Below, one piece after another: positions 37,038 through 45,439 of a DNA stretch of 64,000 nucleotides. The DNA comes from Streptomyces galbus (GTDB lineage: Bacteria > Actinomycetota > Actinomycetes > Streptomycetales > Streptomycetaceae): contig NZ_SZPR01000008.1 in NCBI RefSeq assembly GCF_005280195.1, positions 407,346-471,345 on the forward strand. The letters run 5' to 3'. The notes beneath the pieces are model-generated. The model had not been told where the DNA came from. It ran no database searches and saw only the letters and a program-made list of their open reading frames with translations. Made by a program: the position numbers and the translations under genes. Numbering within the stretch: position 1 is the stretch's first letter; each line of letters begins with the position of its first letter.

Positions 37038-38192
37038 ATGGAACTCAAGCTGCCGGCTCCCGGGGAAACCATATTGGCGATGCTCAAACTCCCCGGAGAA
37101 ATGTGCAATATCAACTGCCATTACTGCTACGAACGGCGCAAGCCGTATCCCAACGCCCTCATGCTGAAGCCGGAGGTGTTGCGCAAGTTCCTCGCCCTGT
37201 GCGGCGGACGGCCGTTGGCGGTCGAACTGCACGGCGGTGAGCCGCTGCTGATCGGCCGCCGGAAGATGGGCGACCTCTTCGCCGAGCTGCGCGGCTACGA
37301 GGGCCCGGTGACGGTCTCGATGCAGACCAACGGCATCCTGCTGAACGAGGCGTGGCTCGACTTCTTCGACCGCGAGTGGCCGGACATCGAGATCGGCATC
37401 AGCCTGGACGGGGACGAGGAGGGCAACGCGCACCGCGTCGACTTCCGGGACCGCCCCACCTACCGCAAGGTCACCAAGGCGCTCGAGATGATGGCGGCCC
37501 GGGGCCGCGACGTCGGTGTCATCGTCGTCGTCACCCGCCGCATCCTCGGCCGGGCCGCGGACGTGCTGGACTCGCTGAGCAAGTTCGAGGCCGTCAAGGT
37601 CGTCAAGCTCTCCGGCTGCCTCGACTTCAACGTGAAGACCAAGGACTACCGCACGCCGAACCGCACGTCGCTGCAGATCCTCAACCCCGACGGGGTCGGC
37701 ATGCCCGGCTGGGCGACGACGCCCGACGAGTACGCCGACTTCCTGATCGAGGCGTTCGACCACTGGTCGGCCACCCGCTCCTACGGCGCCTACGTGCTGG
37801 AGCCGTTCTTCAGCGTCATCCGGTCGCTGTCCGGGCTGCCCACGAGCTACACGAGCTTCAGCGACCGCAAGGAACCCTTCGTGGTGACGCTCTACCCCGA
37901 CGGACGCATCGGCAGCTCGGACGAGCTGAGCATGCCCGGCGCGCTGCTGGGTTCCGTGGACACGGCGTCCGGGATGGACGAGCTGCTCACCCTGGACAGC
38001 AACCCGGGCCTGCGCCGGGACCTGTCCGCGCTGCTCGACAAGTGCGCGGGCTGCTCGCACGAGGCCTCGTGCCGCGGCGGTGCCCTTCCGGACCGGCTCC
38101 GCTTCGAGGGGACCGGGTTCGAGGAGCAGTACTGCGACCACCGGCGCAAGGTCATCGACCACGTGGCCGCGGCCCTCCCGGCAGCGGCGTGA
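37038..38192 (+). CDS. Radical SAM peptide-modifying enzyme with SPASM/twitch-like C-terminus
   Basis: A 384-residue radical SAM enzyme. The cluster motif is CNINCHYC (Cys23, 27 and 30) followed by Tyr31. The barrel shows ELHGGEPLLI and MQTNGILL. The C-terminus has Cys336, Cys339 and Cys345 (CAGCSHEASCRGG) and Cys366, a CX2CX5C...C set resembling a SPASM or twitch auxiliary-cluster domain. SPASM enzymes modify RiPP precursors by C-C, C-N or C-S bond formation or epimerisation. With no Cys in peptide 2, crosslinking at Trp/His/Lys or epimerisation is plausible. ATG 37038 after GGAGGA. Confidence 0.82.
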   Translation: MELKLPAPGETILAMLKLPGEMCNINCHYCYERRKPYPNALMLKPEVLRKFLALCGGRPLAVELHGGEPLLIGRRKMGDLFAELRGYEGPVTVSMQTNGILLNEAWLDFFDREWPDIEIGISLDGDEEGNAHRVDFRDRPTYRKVTKALEMMAARGRDVGVIVVVTRRILGRAADVLDSLSKFEAVKVVKLSGCLDFNVKTKDYRTPNRTSLQILNPDGVGMPGWATTPDEYADFLIEAFDHWSATRSYGAYVLEPFFSVIRSLSGLPTSYTSFSDRKEPFVVTLYPDGRIGSSDELSMPGALLGSVDTASGMDELLTLDSNPGLRRDLSALLDKCAGCSHEASCRGGALPDRLRFEGTGFEEQYCDHRRKVIDHVAAALPAAA

Positions 38193-38205
38193 AAGGGAGA
38201 CCGCG

Positions 38206-39168
38206 ATGTTCCTCCTCCCCGTCATCGACGACGACGAGACGCAGAACCGCTACTGGAACGCCTCGCTCGACGGCCGGGCCATCCACTCGTTCCTGCTGTG
38301 GGTCGAGCCGTACAGCACCGCCTGGGCCCGGCGCGCCGCCGCGGCGGCCGGTGCCGGGGCACCGGACACCACCGAGCCGCCCGACCCGCTCACCCGCGCC
38401 CTCGTGGGTCTCGCCGGCGTCCCGGACGTCACCGTCGACCCGGCCGAGGCGCGCACCGGCCTGCTGCCCCTGCCGGACGGCCCGCGTCCGGCCGTCCTGC
38501 ACGGTGTGCCCGGCGGCGGCCGGCTGCGGCTCGCCGCGGCCCCCGCGCCGGACCGGGCGGCGGTGGGCGACGCCGTGCGGGTGCTGGACGGCGTCGGCCT
38601 GCGGTACGTCCTCGACCTCGCCGTGGGCGCCGTCGTCCTCGGTGACGCGGCGGGCGCCGCCGTACCGGCCGACCTGTGCGACGTGGCGCGGCTCTCACCG
38701 GGCGGGTCCGACGCGCTGTCGCGCGCCGAGGCGCTGCTGCGCGAGGGCGCCGCGTCCTGGATGGGCCAATGGCTGCGCACCGAGGAGGCGGTCGGCGTCC
38801 GCGGCGGTCCGCTGCCCGGGACCGACCGCGCCTGGCTGACCGGCGTCTTCGCCGACTCCCTCGCCTTCCAGCTCTACGACCGGCTCGCCGCCCGCCGCGC
38901 CGAGGACACCCCGGAACCCGTCGCACGCCGCCGGCGGGAGCTCCTCGACGGGCTTCGCGCACTGCGCGCCGTCCTGCCGGGCCGGGTCGGCGAGACGGTC
39001 GGCATGGGCATCGTCGCCGAGCTGATCGGCACCACCTACCCCTGTTGGAACCGGCGGCAGTTCGCCGTCAAGTCCCCCTTCGACTACATCCGCGAGATCC
39101 GGCCGCTGACGGACGCCGAGAAGGCGGAACACCTCGCCCGGTGGGCCGCCCCGAGCGCCGTACGCTGA
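38206..39168 (+). CDS. Unknown protein between radical SAM and HExxH genes
   Basis: A 320-residue protein of no family I recognise. It begins MFLLPVIDDDETQNRYWNAS and has a well-conserved-looking C-terminal part (TTYPCWNRRQFAVKSPFDYI). Start ATG 38206 follows AAAGGGAGA. It ends 29 bases before the HExxH gene and is probably part of the same maturation set. No cofactor motif is visible. Confidence 0.55.
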   Translation: MFLLPVIDDDETQNRYWNASLDGRAIHSFLLWVEPYSTAWARRAAAAAGAGAPDTTEPPDPLTRALVGLAGVPDVTVDPAEARTGLLPLPDGPRPAVLHGVPGGGRLRLAAAPAPDRAAVGDAVRVLDGVGLRYVLDLAVGAVVLGDAAGAAVPADLCDVARLSPGGSDALSRAEALLREGAASWMGQWLRTEEAVGVRGGPLPGTDRAWLTGVFADSLAFQLYDRLAARRAEDTPEPVARRRRELLDGLRALRAVLPGRVGETVGMGIVAELIGTTYPCWNRRQFAVKSPFDYIREIRPLTDAEKAEHLARWAAPSAVR

Positions 39169-39197
39169 CCGCCGTCCCGAAAGGACCGAAGACCCTC

Positions 39198-40178
39198 ATG
39201 ACCGAAGCCGACACCGTCGAGGCGGCCGCGGCCGTCACCTCGCTCCAGGCCGGGCTGACCGCGCGGCTGGTCCACCACCGTGCCGAGCGGGCGCGCACCC
39301 TCCTGGCCAGCCTGCGCAGTCTCGTGCCGGGCATCCGGCTCGACGGCCCGGACGGCGCCCCGGACGCCTTCGACAACGCCGTCCTGCACCACGCCTTCCA
39401 GCAGGCGCGCCTCGCCGCACGGACCCGCGACGCGGACCGGGCCCGGCGGGCCGTGCGCCTGTGGCAGGACCGGGCGAGGCTGCGCGCCGAGGCCGTGCGG
39501 ACGGCCGTCGGGCCGGTCCTGGTGCTGCGCGCGACGGACTGCGACGCCGTGGACGACGACCGCCTCGGCAGCCGGATGTACCTGCTCGACGCCTCGCCCG
39601 AGCAGGACGCGGCGGAGCGGGCGCGCATCGCACGGACCCTGAACGAGGCCGTCGACGCCGCGCTGGCCGTCGGCGGGGAGGTGCTGCGCTCCTCCACCGC
39701 CGTCGTCATCTGGACCGAGGCCGTACCGCTCGGGGCGACCTGCCGCAGCTACACGTTCGACTTCCTGCCCGGCACCGTCGTGCTGAACTGGACCGACGAA
39801 CCGCTGCGCCTGGGCGAGACCCTCGTGCACGAGGCCACGCACTCCTGGCTGAACGAGTCGTTCGGCGCGGAGGGTGTGTCCTTCTCCGACGACGGCCCCC
39901 GCTTCCACTCCCCGTGGAAGAACGAGGACCGCCCGGTGTTCGGGATCGTGCACGCGGCCCTCGCCTTCGCCAACGTCATCCACTACCTCTCCCGGATCCA
40001 GCCCGCGCCGGACGACGACTCACCGCTCGCGGCGGTGCTGCGGCGGCGCCTCGAGGCGGAGCTGGAGTCGCTGGAGTCCGGCCACGCCGCGGCCCTGGCC
40101 TGCTTCGACCAGGTGCCCAGCGAGCCGCTGCGCACGTACCTGCGCGCCGCCGTCGCCGACGCGCGGCGCGCGGGCTGA
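39198..40178 (+). CDS. HExxH-type putative peptide-modification protein (peptide beta-hydroxylase-like)
   Basis: A 326-residue protein of the HExxH family found in RiPP clusters. The metal motif HEATHSW gives His211, Glu212 and His215. Downstream HSPW (237-240) and RPVFGIVHAALAF (with His252) match the conserved second block of this family. Members have been linked to Fe/2-oxoglutarate-dependent beta-hydroxylation of peptide side chains instead of proteolysis. Helical N-terminal region (about 1-160) without known motif. Next to radical SAM and unknown genes, it likely modifies peptide 2. Confidence 0.72.
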   Translation: MTEADTVEAAAAVTSLQAGLTARLVHHRAERARTLLASLRSLVPGIRLDGPDGAPDAFDNAVLHHAFQQARLAARTRDADRARRAVRLWQDRARLRAEAVRTAVGPVLVLRATDCDAVDDDRLGSRMYLLDASPEQDAAERARIARTLNEAVDAALAVGGEVLRSSTAVVIWTEAVPLGATCRSYTFDFLPGTVVLNWTDEPLRLGETLVHEATHSWLNESFGAEGVSFSDDGPRFHSPWKNEDRPVFGIVHAALAFANVIHYLSRIQPAPDDDSPLAAVLRRRLEAELESLESGHAAALACFDQVPSEPLRTYLRAAVADARRAG

Positions 40179-40189
40179 CGGCGGCACCG

Positions 40190-41356
40190 GTGCCGGGTCC
40201 CCCCTACCGGCACCGCGGCCCGCTGCCCGACCTCACCGCCGAGGATCTGCGCGGGCCCGTGCGGACGCTGCTGGCCGACCCCACGGCCGAGGTGAGCGGC
40301 TGGACGGGCGCGCCGATCGGCTACGAGAGCTGGAGCAGGGCGAGCGACGGGCTGTACGTGGTCCGGGGCGCGGCCAGCGGCGACGGCGGCGACCGCGCGT
40401 GGGAGCTGGTGCTGAAACAGGTGCGGCACCGCCCCTGGGTGCCGGGCCCGCGCGATCTGGCCCGGCAGATCGACGACGGCGGTGACGGCCCGGCGGACTG
40501 GGCGTACTGGCGGCGCGAGGCGCTGGTGCTGGGCTCGTCGCTCCCGTACGCCGTCGCCGGCCGGTTCGCCCCCGTGCGGTGCCTGGGGATCGTGCCGCTG
40601 CCCGGCGACCGGCTCCGGCTGTGGCTGGAGCGGGCCCCCGGCACGCCCGGCGAGGACTGGACGGCCCGTGAGCTGCTCGACACCGCCGGCTTCCTCGGCG
40701 GGTTCCACGCCCGCTCGCTGCGGCAGCCGCCGCCGCCCCGGGAGTGGTGGTGCAGGCCGTTCCTCGAACAGGCCGCGCTGCGCGGACGGTTCGCCCTCGT
40801 CGACCGGGTCGCCGCCGCGGAGACGAGTGCCGATCCGGCGGTGCGGCGCCTGTTCCGGCCGGGGACCGCCACGGCGCTGCGGTCGCTGGCGCGCCGGCAC
40901 GCCGAGGCCGTCCGGACGGTGCGGTCCTTGCCGGCCGCCCTGGTGCACCGGGACCTGACTCCGCGCAACCTGTTCCGGACGGCGGGGGGCACGGTCGCGG
41001 TCGACTGGGGTCAGGCGGGGCTGGGACCGGCCGGGGAGGACCTGGCCACCCTCGTCCTGTCGTCCGCGGCGGCCGCGGACCTGGACGCCGACGCCACGCT
41101 CGCCCTCGGGAGCGCCGCCGCCGCACGCCATGCCACGGCGATGGCGGAGGAAGGCGGCCCGAGCGACCCGGAGGACGTGCTCCTCGCCTACCGCCTCGTG
41201 GGCGCCTACCACTTCGGGCTGCCCGTGGTGCGGATCGCCGACCGGCTGCTCGCCCGGGACGCCGCGTCCCGCGCCGAGGCGGCCGCCGATCCCGGCACGC
41301 GGCGGCGGGTGGCCGTGATGACGGCGCTGGTGGAGCAAGCCCAGCGGGACCTGTGA
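40190..41356 (+). CDS. APH-family phosphotransferase 2
   Basis: A 388-residue kinase-fold protein, distinct from the one at 34812. The catalytic loop is LVHRDLTPRNLF and the metal Asp is in VAVDWGQAGLGPAGED. GTG 40190 is the likely start, though it lacks a strong ribosome site. It is the last gene of the peptide-2 operon, followed by a 19-bp hairpin. The pair of kinases and the facing phosphatase suggest phosphorylation of intermediates or of the final product. Confidence 0.7.
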   Translation: MPGPPYRHRGPLPDLTAEDLRGPVRTLLADPTAEVSGWTGAPIGYESWSRASDGLYVVRGAASGDGGDRAWELVLKQVRHRPWVPGPRDLARQIDDGGDGPADWAYWRREALVLGSSLPYAVAGRFAPVRCLGIVPLPGDRLRLWLERAPGTPGEDWTARELLDTAGFLGGFHARSLRQPPPPREWWCRPFLEQAALRGRFALVDRVAAAETSADPAVRRLFRPGTATALRSLARRHAEAVRTVRSLPAALVHRDLTPRNLFRTAGGTVAVDWGQAGLGPAGEDLATLVLSSAAAADLDADATLALGSAAAARHATAMAEEGGPSDPEDVLLAYRLVGAYHFGLPVVRIADRLLARDAASRAEAAADPGTRRRVAVMTALVEQAQRDL

Positions 41357-41388
41357 GGGCGGCGTCCGGATGGTGGGGCGGTTCTCGA

Positions 41389-41431
41389 CCGGGCGGGCTC
41401 ACCGGGACCGGGTCCCGGTGAGCCCGCCCGG
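41389..41431. terminator. Perfect 19-bp bidirectional terminator hairpin
   Basis: Inverted repeat 41389-41407 with 41413-41431, 5-base loop, between the convergent second kinase and the phosphatase. It is among the strongest hairpins in the window. Confidence 0.85.
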
Positions 41432-41456
41432 CGGGAACCGTCCGCGGACGGCGATG

Positions 41457-42032
41457 TCAGGCGGGGCCCGACGGGCGCATGCCGGTCATGGTGAGCCGGC
41501 CGTGCTCCAGGCGCAGCCGGTACCAGCTCCCCCGGCCCACGACGCGCGGCAGCGCGCAGTCGTGAGCCGCCGACAGGTACGCCAGCGCGGCGGGGATGGC
41601 ATCGCCGTGCGAACAGGCCACCACGTGACCGCCGTCGTGCCGGGCGGCGATCTCCACCAGCGCGCCCACCGCCCGGCCGGCCGCCCACGCACCGCCGAGC
41701 GACGGACCGACGGGAGCGAAGACCCCCTCGGTCCAGGCCGCCGGCTCGGCGAAGCCGCGTGCCTCCCGCAGCCGGTCGTCGGCCACCACGGGGACCCCGG
41801 CGGAGGCGGCCAGCGGCGTGACGGACTGCCGGCAGCGCAGCGCGGGACTGCTGTAGACGGCGTCGATCCCCGGCGGGAACACCTCGCCGAGGACGCGCGC
41901 CTGCCGCGTCCCCTCGTCGCTCAGCGGACGCAGATCGTCGTCCCCGCTCCACTCCTCGCGCGGCGACGAGGAACAGTGCGGAACCAGATCCAACACAACG
42001 GTGCCTGAATTCGCGAACATGACGCGCATCAT
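41457..42032 (-). CDS. Histidine-phosphatase-superfamily protein with degenerate RHG motif
   Basis: About 191 residues. The fold is recognisable from DAVYSSPALRCRQSVTPLA and the second catalytic histidine in VACSHGDAIPAALAYL. The canonical RHG triad near the N-terminus reads PHC (LVPHCSSSPREEW): the catalytic His is kept but the phosphate-binding Arg is Pro. It may be a weak, altered or non-catalytic member. Starts at 42032, 42029 or 42020 are all possible, with no strong ribosome site. Divergent from the methyltransferase operon. Confidence 0.65.
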   Translation of the reverse strand: MMRVMFANSGTVVLDLVPHCSSSPREEWSGDDDLRPLSDEGTRQARVLGEVFPPGIDAVYSSPALRCRQSVTPLAASAGVPVVADDRLREARGFAEPAAWTEGVFAPVGPSLGGAWAAGRAVGALVEIAARHDGGHVVACSHGDAIPAALAYLSAAHDCALPRVVGRGSWYRLRLEHGRLTMTGMRPSGPA

Positions 42033-42063
42033 GCCCGGGCCGACCGGCGCAGTCCAAGGATTA

Positions 42064-42112
42064 GCGGGTATCCGCAAAAGAGTTGACCACGCCGATCCGG
42101 CGCACGGAATCT
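42064..42112 (+). promoter_or_regulatory. Promoter of the methyltransferase operon
   Basis: -35 TTGACC (42083-42088), 18-base spacer, -10-like GAATCT (42107-42112). The palindrome-like GCGGGTATCCGCA (42064-42076), whose reverse complement starts TGCGGATA, ends 6 bases before the -35, the same placement as the motif at the peptide-1 promoter. Confidence 0.5.
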
Positions 42113-42164
42113 GAACCCGAAATGGAGTGCAGGGCGGGCGCGTCCCGCAGGCTATGGAGTCGGT

Positions 42165-43139
42165 ATGGAATTGGTCGACACAGCGGCGCACCGCGGTGTG
42201 CGGGAAATAGCCCGGGAATTCCTCGAGCACGGTGCCCCGTTCCTCTGGCCGGAGCTGCCGGACCTCGCCGGACTGCCGCCGGACCGTATCGCCGCGCTGC
42301 CTCCCCTCCCGTACGGCGATCCGGGGTTCAGCGCCCGGCTGCTGCGGGAGCAGACCGACACCACGACGACGGACTCCTCCCGGCCCCCGGCGGTGATCGA
42401 GCAGCAGCTCGCCTGGCTGCGACGGGAGGTGCCCCGGTGGCGGGCGGGCCGTGTGCACCACCCGCTGTGCGGGCCCGGCGCCTGGGCGGCCGCGCTGGGC
42501 GGTCACGGCCTGACCGCGTACGTCGGCGTCGACGCGGGCCCCGCGGTGGTCCGGCACGCCCGCCGCCGCTTCGCCGGAGAGGACCACGTCCGCTTCGTGC
42601 TCGGCGACGCGACGGACACCGCCGCCCCGCCCGGGGAGCCGCCCTTCGACACCCTGCTGCTCACCTACGACGCCGCCAACTTCTTCGCTCCGCACGCCTT
42701 CCGGGAGCTGCTCGGCTCCCTGGTGCGGGGGCTGCGGCCGGGCGGCACCGCCGTCCTGGACCTGCGTCTCGCCGAGGACGGCACCGCGGGGTTCGACGAG
42801 GGGCGGCGCGTGCACCGGCGCGGGACCGGCTCGGTGTTCCGGGACGGCCCGCACCTGCTGCTCAGCGAAGGGTTCACCGCCGCCGACGGCGCCCTGCTCG
42901 GGCACCGCATCGTCGCGGTGGACGACGGCCCCGACGGCCGGCCGCCCGAAGTGTTCCACTCCGTGCTGCATGTGCCGACCACCGCGCAGCTCACCGCCGC
43001 TCTCACGACCGCCGGGCTCGAGGTGTGCGTGCGGGGGCGCCCGTTCGCCGGATCCGACGATCCCAACCTCGCGCGGCACCTCGTCGTGGCCCGCAAGCAG
43101 CGCACCGACCACCGCACCCTTCCCTGGAGGCGCCCATGA
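42165..43139 (+). CDS. Class I SAM-dependent methyltransferase
   Basis: A 324-residue protein with a Rossmann-like methyltransferase domain in the middle (about residues 95-215). Motif I is HPLCGPGAWAAALGG (degenerate GxGxG), the acidic end of strand 2 is in VGVDAG, motif II-like LGDATDT and motif III in LRPGGTAVLDL. The N-terminal ~90 residues are extra and may bind the substrate. Substrate unknown: peptide N- or side chain, sugar or carboxylate. Its stop overlaps the next gene (ATGA). Confidence 0.75.
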   Translation: MELVDTAAHRGVREIAREFLEHGAPFLWPELPDLAGLPPDRIAALPPLPYGDPGFSARLLREQTDTTTTDSSRPPAVIEQQLAWLRREVPRWRAGRVHHPLCGPGAWAAALGGHGLTAYVGVDAGPAVVRHARRRFAGEDHVRFVLGDATDTAAPPGEPPFDTLLLTYDAANFFAPHAFRELLGSLVRGLRPGGTAVLDLRLAEDGTAGFDEGRRVHRRGTGSVFRDGPHLLLSEGFTAADGALLGHRIVAVDDGPDGRPPEVFHSVLHVPTTAQLTAALTTAGLEVCVRGRPFAGSDDPNLARHLVVARKQRTDHRTLPWRRP

Positions 43140-44782
43140 AGATCACGTTCCTCGGGCACGCCGGTGCCCTCGTGGAGGCCGACGGAGTGAAGCTGGTCTG
43201 CGACCCGTGGTTCTCCGAGAAGGGCGCCTTCCTGTCGGGCTGGCACCAGTTGCCCGACAACAGCTCCTGCGCCCCGCTGGTGGACGGGGCGACCCACGTG
43301 TACGTGTCGCACGACCACCAGGACCACTTCGACACCGAGGTGCTCGACGCGCTCGACCCGTCCGTCACGCTGCTGATGCCCGACTACCCGCTGCCGACCT
43401 GGAAGCGGCTGGTCCGCACGCTGCGCGGCCCGGCGCCCGTCCTCCTCGGCGACCAGGAGGTCTTCCGGGCCGGACCGCTCCGGCTGCGTCTGATCCACTC
43501 CCCCACGCCCCGGCACCAGGACTCGGCGCTGGTCATCGAGGACACCGTCACCGGCCAGGTGGTCGTCAACCTCAACGACTGCCAGGTGGACCGCGACCAG
43601 TTGCGGACCGTCCGCCGGCTCCATCCCCGCATCGACGTCGTCCTGGCGCAGTTCTCCGGCGCCACCTGGTTCCCGTTCGCCTACTCCTTCCCCGCCGCCG
43701 AACAGGTGGCGGCGGCCCGGCGCAAGAAGGCCAACTCCATGCGCCGGTGGGCCCGTTACATGCAGGCCCTCGCTCCGCGCAGCGCCGTGGCGTTCGCCGG
43801 GCCGCCGGCCCTGCTCGATCCGGAGCTCGCTCCGCACTTCTTCGCCGAGTCCTCGGTGTTCACCACACCGCCCGAACTGCTCGCGTGGCTGCGCCGCGAG
43901 CACCCGGACCTGGCGCTGCGCACCGTGGCGCCGCTGCCGGGCGACGAACTCGACGTGGCCACGGGCCGGTTGACCGCCGACCCGGAGATCCGGCAGGGGT
44001 TCGACTGGGAGGACCTCGCGCCCTACCTCGCGGACTACGGCCGCAGACGCGCTCCCGCCATCGCCGGGGTGGTCGCCGGACACCCCGAGCCGCGGCACGG
44101 CCTCTACGACGCTTTCGCCACCCACTTCGAGGCACTGTTCGCGGCCGGGGAGAGCCTGTGCCGGGCCGTCGACGCCGTCGCCGCCTTCGACGTGCGCGGC
44201 GCGGGGGGCGGCTTCTGGCTCGTCGACTTCCGCTCGCTGGAGGTACGCGAGGGCACCGGGCCGGAGACCGACGCGCACGACTACCGCTTCACCCTGTCGT
44301 CGCGGTACCTGCCGGAGATCCTGGGGGGCGGGATGAGCTGGGAGGAGTTCTTCTTCTCGTTCCGCTTCACCGCCTGGCGGCCCGGCGTCGGCGCGTACAA
44401 CGAGGAACTCATGTCGGTGCTGCGGTGCAGCGATCCCGACGATCTCGCGGCATACGTGCGGCGGACGGCCCAGGGCGGCGAGCGTCCCGCCGGCACGTTC
44501 ACCCTGCGGACGCCGGACGGAACGTACCGCGTGTCCGACGTCTGCCCCCACCTGGGCGCGCGGCTCGGCCCGGGGGACTACGACCCTGAGCTGGGCGCGG
44601 TGGTCTGCCCCCAGCACGGCTGGCGGTTCGCCCTGCCGGACGGCGCCTGCGCCAACGGCCGGGCACGGCTCGGCATCCAGCCGTCCGCACCGGCGGCGCA
44701 CGCCGACGGCCCGACGGACATCCCGGCACACGCCCCGACGGACGCCCCGCGGCGTCCCCGAGAAAGGCAGGCACACCAGTGA
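43136..44782 (+). CDS. Metallo-beta-lactamase-fold / Rieske fusion oxygenase
   Basis: A 548-residue protein. Residues 1-240 are a metallo-beta-lactamase fold of the UlaG/L-ascorbate-lactonase-like type with HxHxDH at 59-64 (HDHQDH). The middle is unassigned. The C-terminus has a Rieske [2Fe-2S] motif, Cys470-x-His472 and Cys491-x-x-His494 (CPHLG...CPQHGW). Such MBL plus Rieske composition resembles CMP-N-acetylneuraminate hydroxylase, an N-acyl hydroxylase, although there the Rieske part is N-terminal. It should be an electron-accepting oxygenase; the reductase partner is not in the cluster. Confidence 0.72.
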   Translation: MKITFLGHAGALVEADGVKLVCDPWFSEKGAFLSGWHQLPDNSSCAPLVDGATHVYVSHDHQDHFDTEVLDALDPSVTLLMPDYPLPTWKRLVRTLRGPAPVLLGDQEVFRAGPLRLRLIHSPTPRHQDSALVIEDTVTGQVVVNLNDCQVDRDQLRTVRRLHPRIDVVLAQFSGATWFPFAYSFPAAEQVAAARRKKANSMRRWARYMQALAPRSAVAFAGPPALLDPELAPHFFAESSVFTTPPELLAWLRREHPDLALRTVAPLPGDELDVATGRLTADPEIRQGFDWEDLAPYLADYGRRRAPAIAGVVAGHPEPRHGLYDAFATHFEALFAAGESLCRAVDAVAAFDVRGAGGGFWLVDFRSLEVREGTGPETDAHDYRFTLSSRYLPEILGGGMSWEEFFFSFRFTAWRPGVGAYNEELMSVLRCSDPDDLAAYVRRTAQGGERPAGTFTLRTPDGTYRVSDVCPHLGARLGPGDYDPELGAVVCPQHGWRFALPDGACANGRARLGIQPSAPAAHADGPTDIPAHAPTDAPRRPRERQAHQ

Positions 44783-45426
44783 TCGACTATGCGGCCATGC
44801 GACGGCAGTTGGACGCGGCCCACGAGCCCTGCTTCCGTGCCGACCCCTTCCCCCACTACGTGTGGGACGGCATCCTTCCCGCCGACGCCCTGCGCGCCGC
44901 CGCGGACGCCTACCCGGACACCTCTGTGATGACGGCGAAGCCGGGCATCCCCCGCTGGCACTCCCAGGACCGGCACCTGGCCGGACCGGCGCTGCGGGAC
45001 CTGTGCGAGGCCCTGCTCGGCGACGACCTCGCCGCCTTCCTCGGCGAGGTGACCGGGGTGGAGGGGCTGCACACGGAACCGGAGGGCGACTGGGGCAGCT
45101 ACCGGCTCGCCGGTCACGGCGCCGTGCACCACGCGCACGTGGGCTCCAACCGGCACCCGGAGACCGGGCGGCTGCGCCGTTACTCGCTGTTCACCTACCT
45201 CACCGAGGGCTGGCGCCCGGAGGACGGCGGCTGGCTGGAACTGGGTGAACCGGTCGACGGCGCGGCCCCGGCCCGGATCATGCCGTCCTTCAACCGCAGC
45301 GTCCTCATCGAGACGACGTCCCGTTCGCTGCACGGCGTGTCCCTGCTGCGGGCCCCGTCGCCGGTCCTGCGCAGGACCGTGACCGTGCACTTCTGGACCG
45401 ACCCGGCGGCGGACGGCGCGGCGTGA
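44779..45426 (+). CDS. Fe(II)/2-oxoglutarate protein with halogenase-like HxG triad
   Basis: A 215-residue double-stranded beta-helix protein of the prolyl-hydroxylase-like 2OG group. The region HAHVGSNRHPETGRLRRYSL aligns with the family pattern in which HxD binds iron; here it is His120-Val121-Gly122. The distal His185 (SRSLHGVSLL) and a basic residue for 2-oxoglutarate (Arg198/Arg199) are present. In Fe/2OG halogenases the Asp is replaced by Ala or Gly, leaving a site for chloride. This protein is therefore a candidate halogenase, or else an inactive or alternative-ligand oxygenase. Coupled to its neighbour (ATGA-type overlap). Confidence 0.72.
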   Translation: MIDYAAMRRQLDAAHEPCFRADPFPHYVWDGILPADALRAAADAYPDTSVMTAKPGIPRWHSQDRHLAGPALRDLCEALLGDDLAAFLGEVTGVEGLHTEPEGDWGSYRLAGHGAVHHAHVGSNRHPETGRLRRYSLFTYLTEGWRPEDGGWLELGEPVDGAAPARIMPSFNRSVLIETTSRSLHGVSLLRAPSPVLRRTVTVHFWTDPAADGAA

Positions 45427-45439
45427 GGGAGGGCACGAG

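Noticed and set aside
36929..37240. Possible small peptide gene before the radical SAM gene
   Set aside because: It overlaps the radical SAM coding region, has no ribosome site and shows no precursor-like composition.
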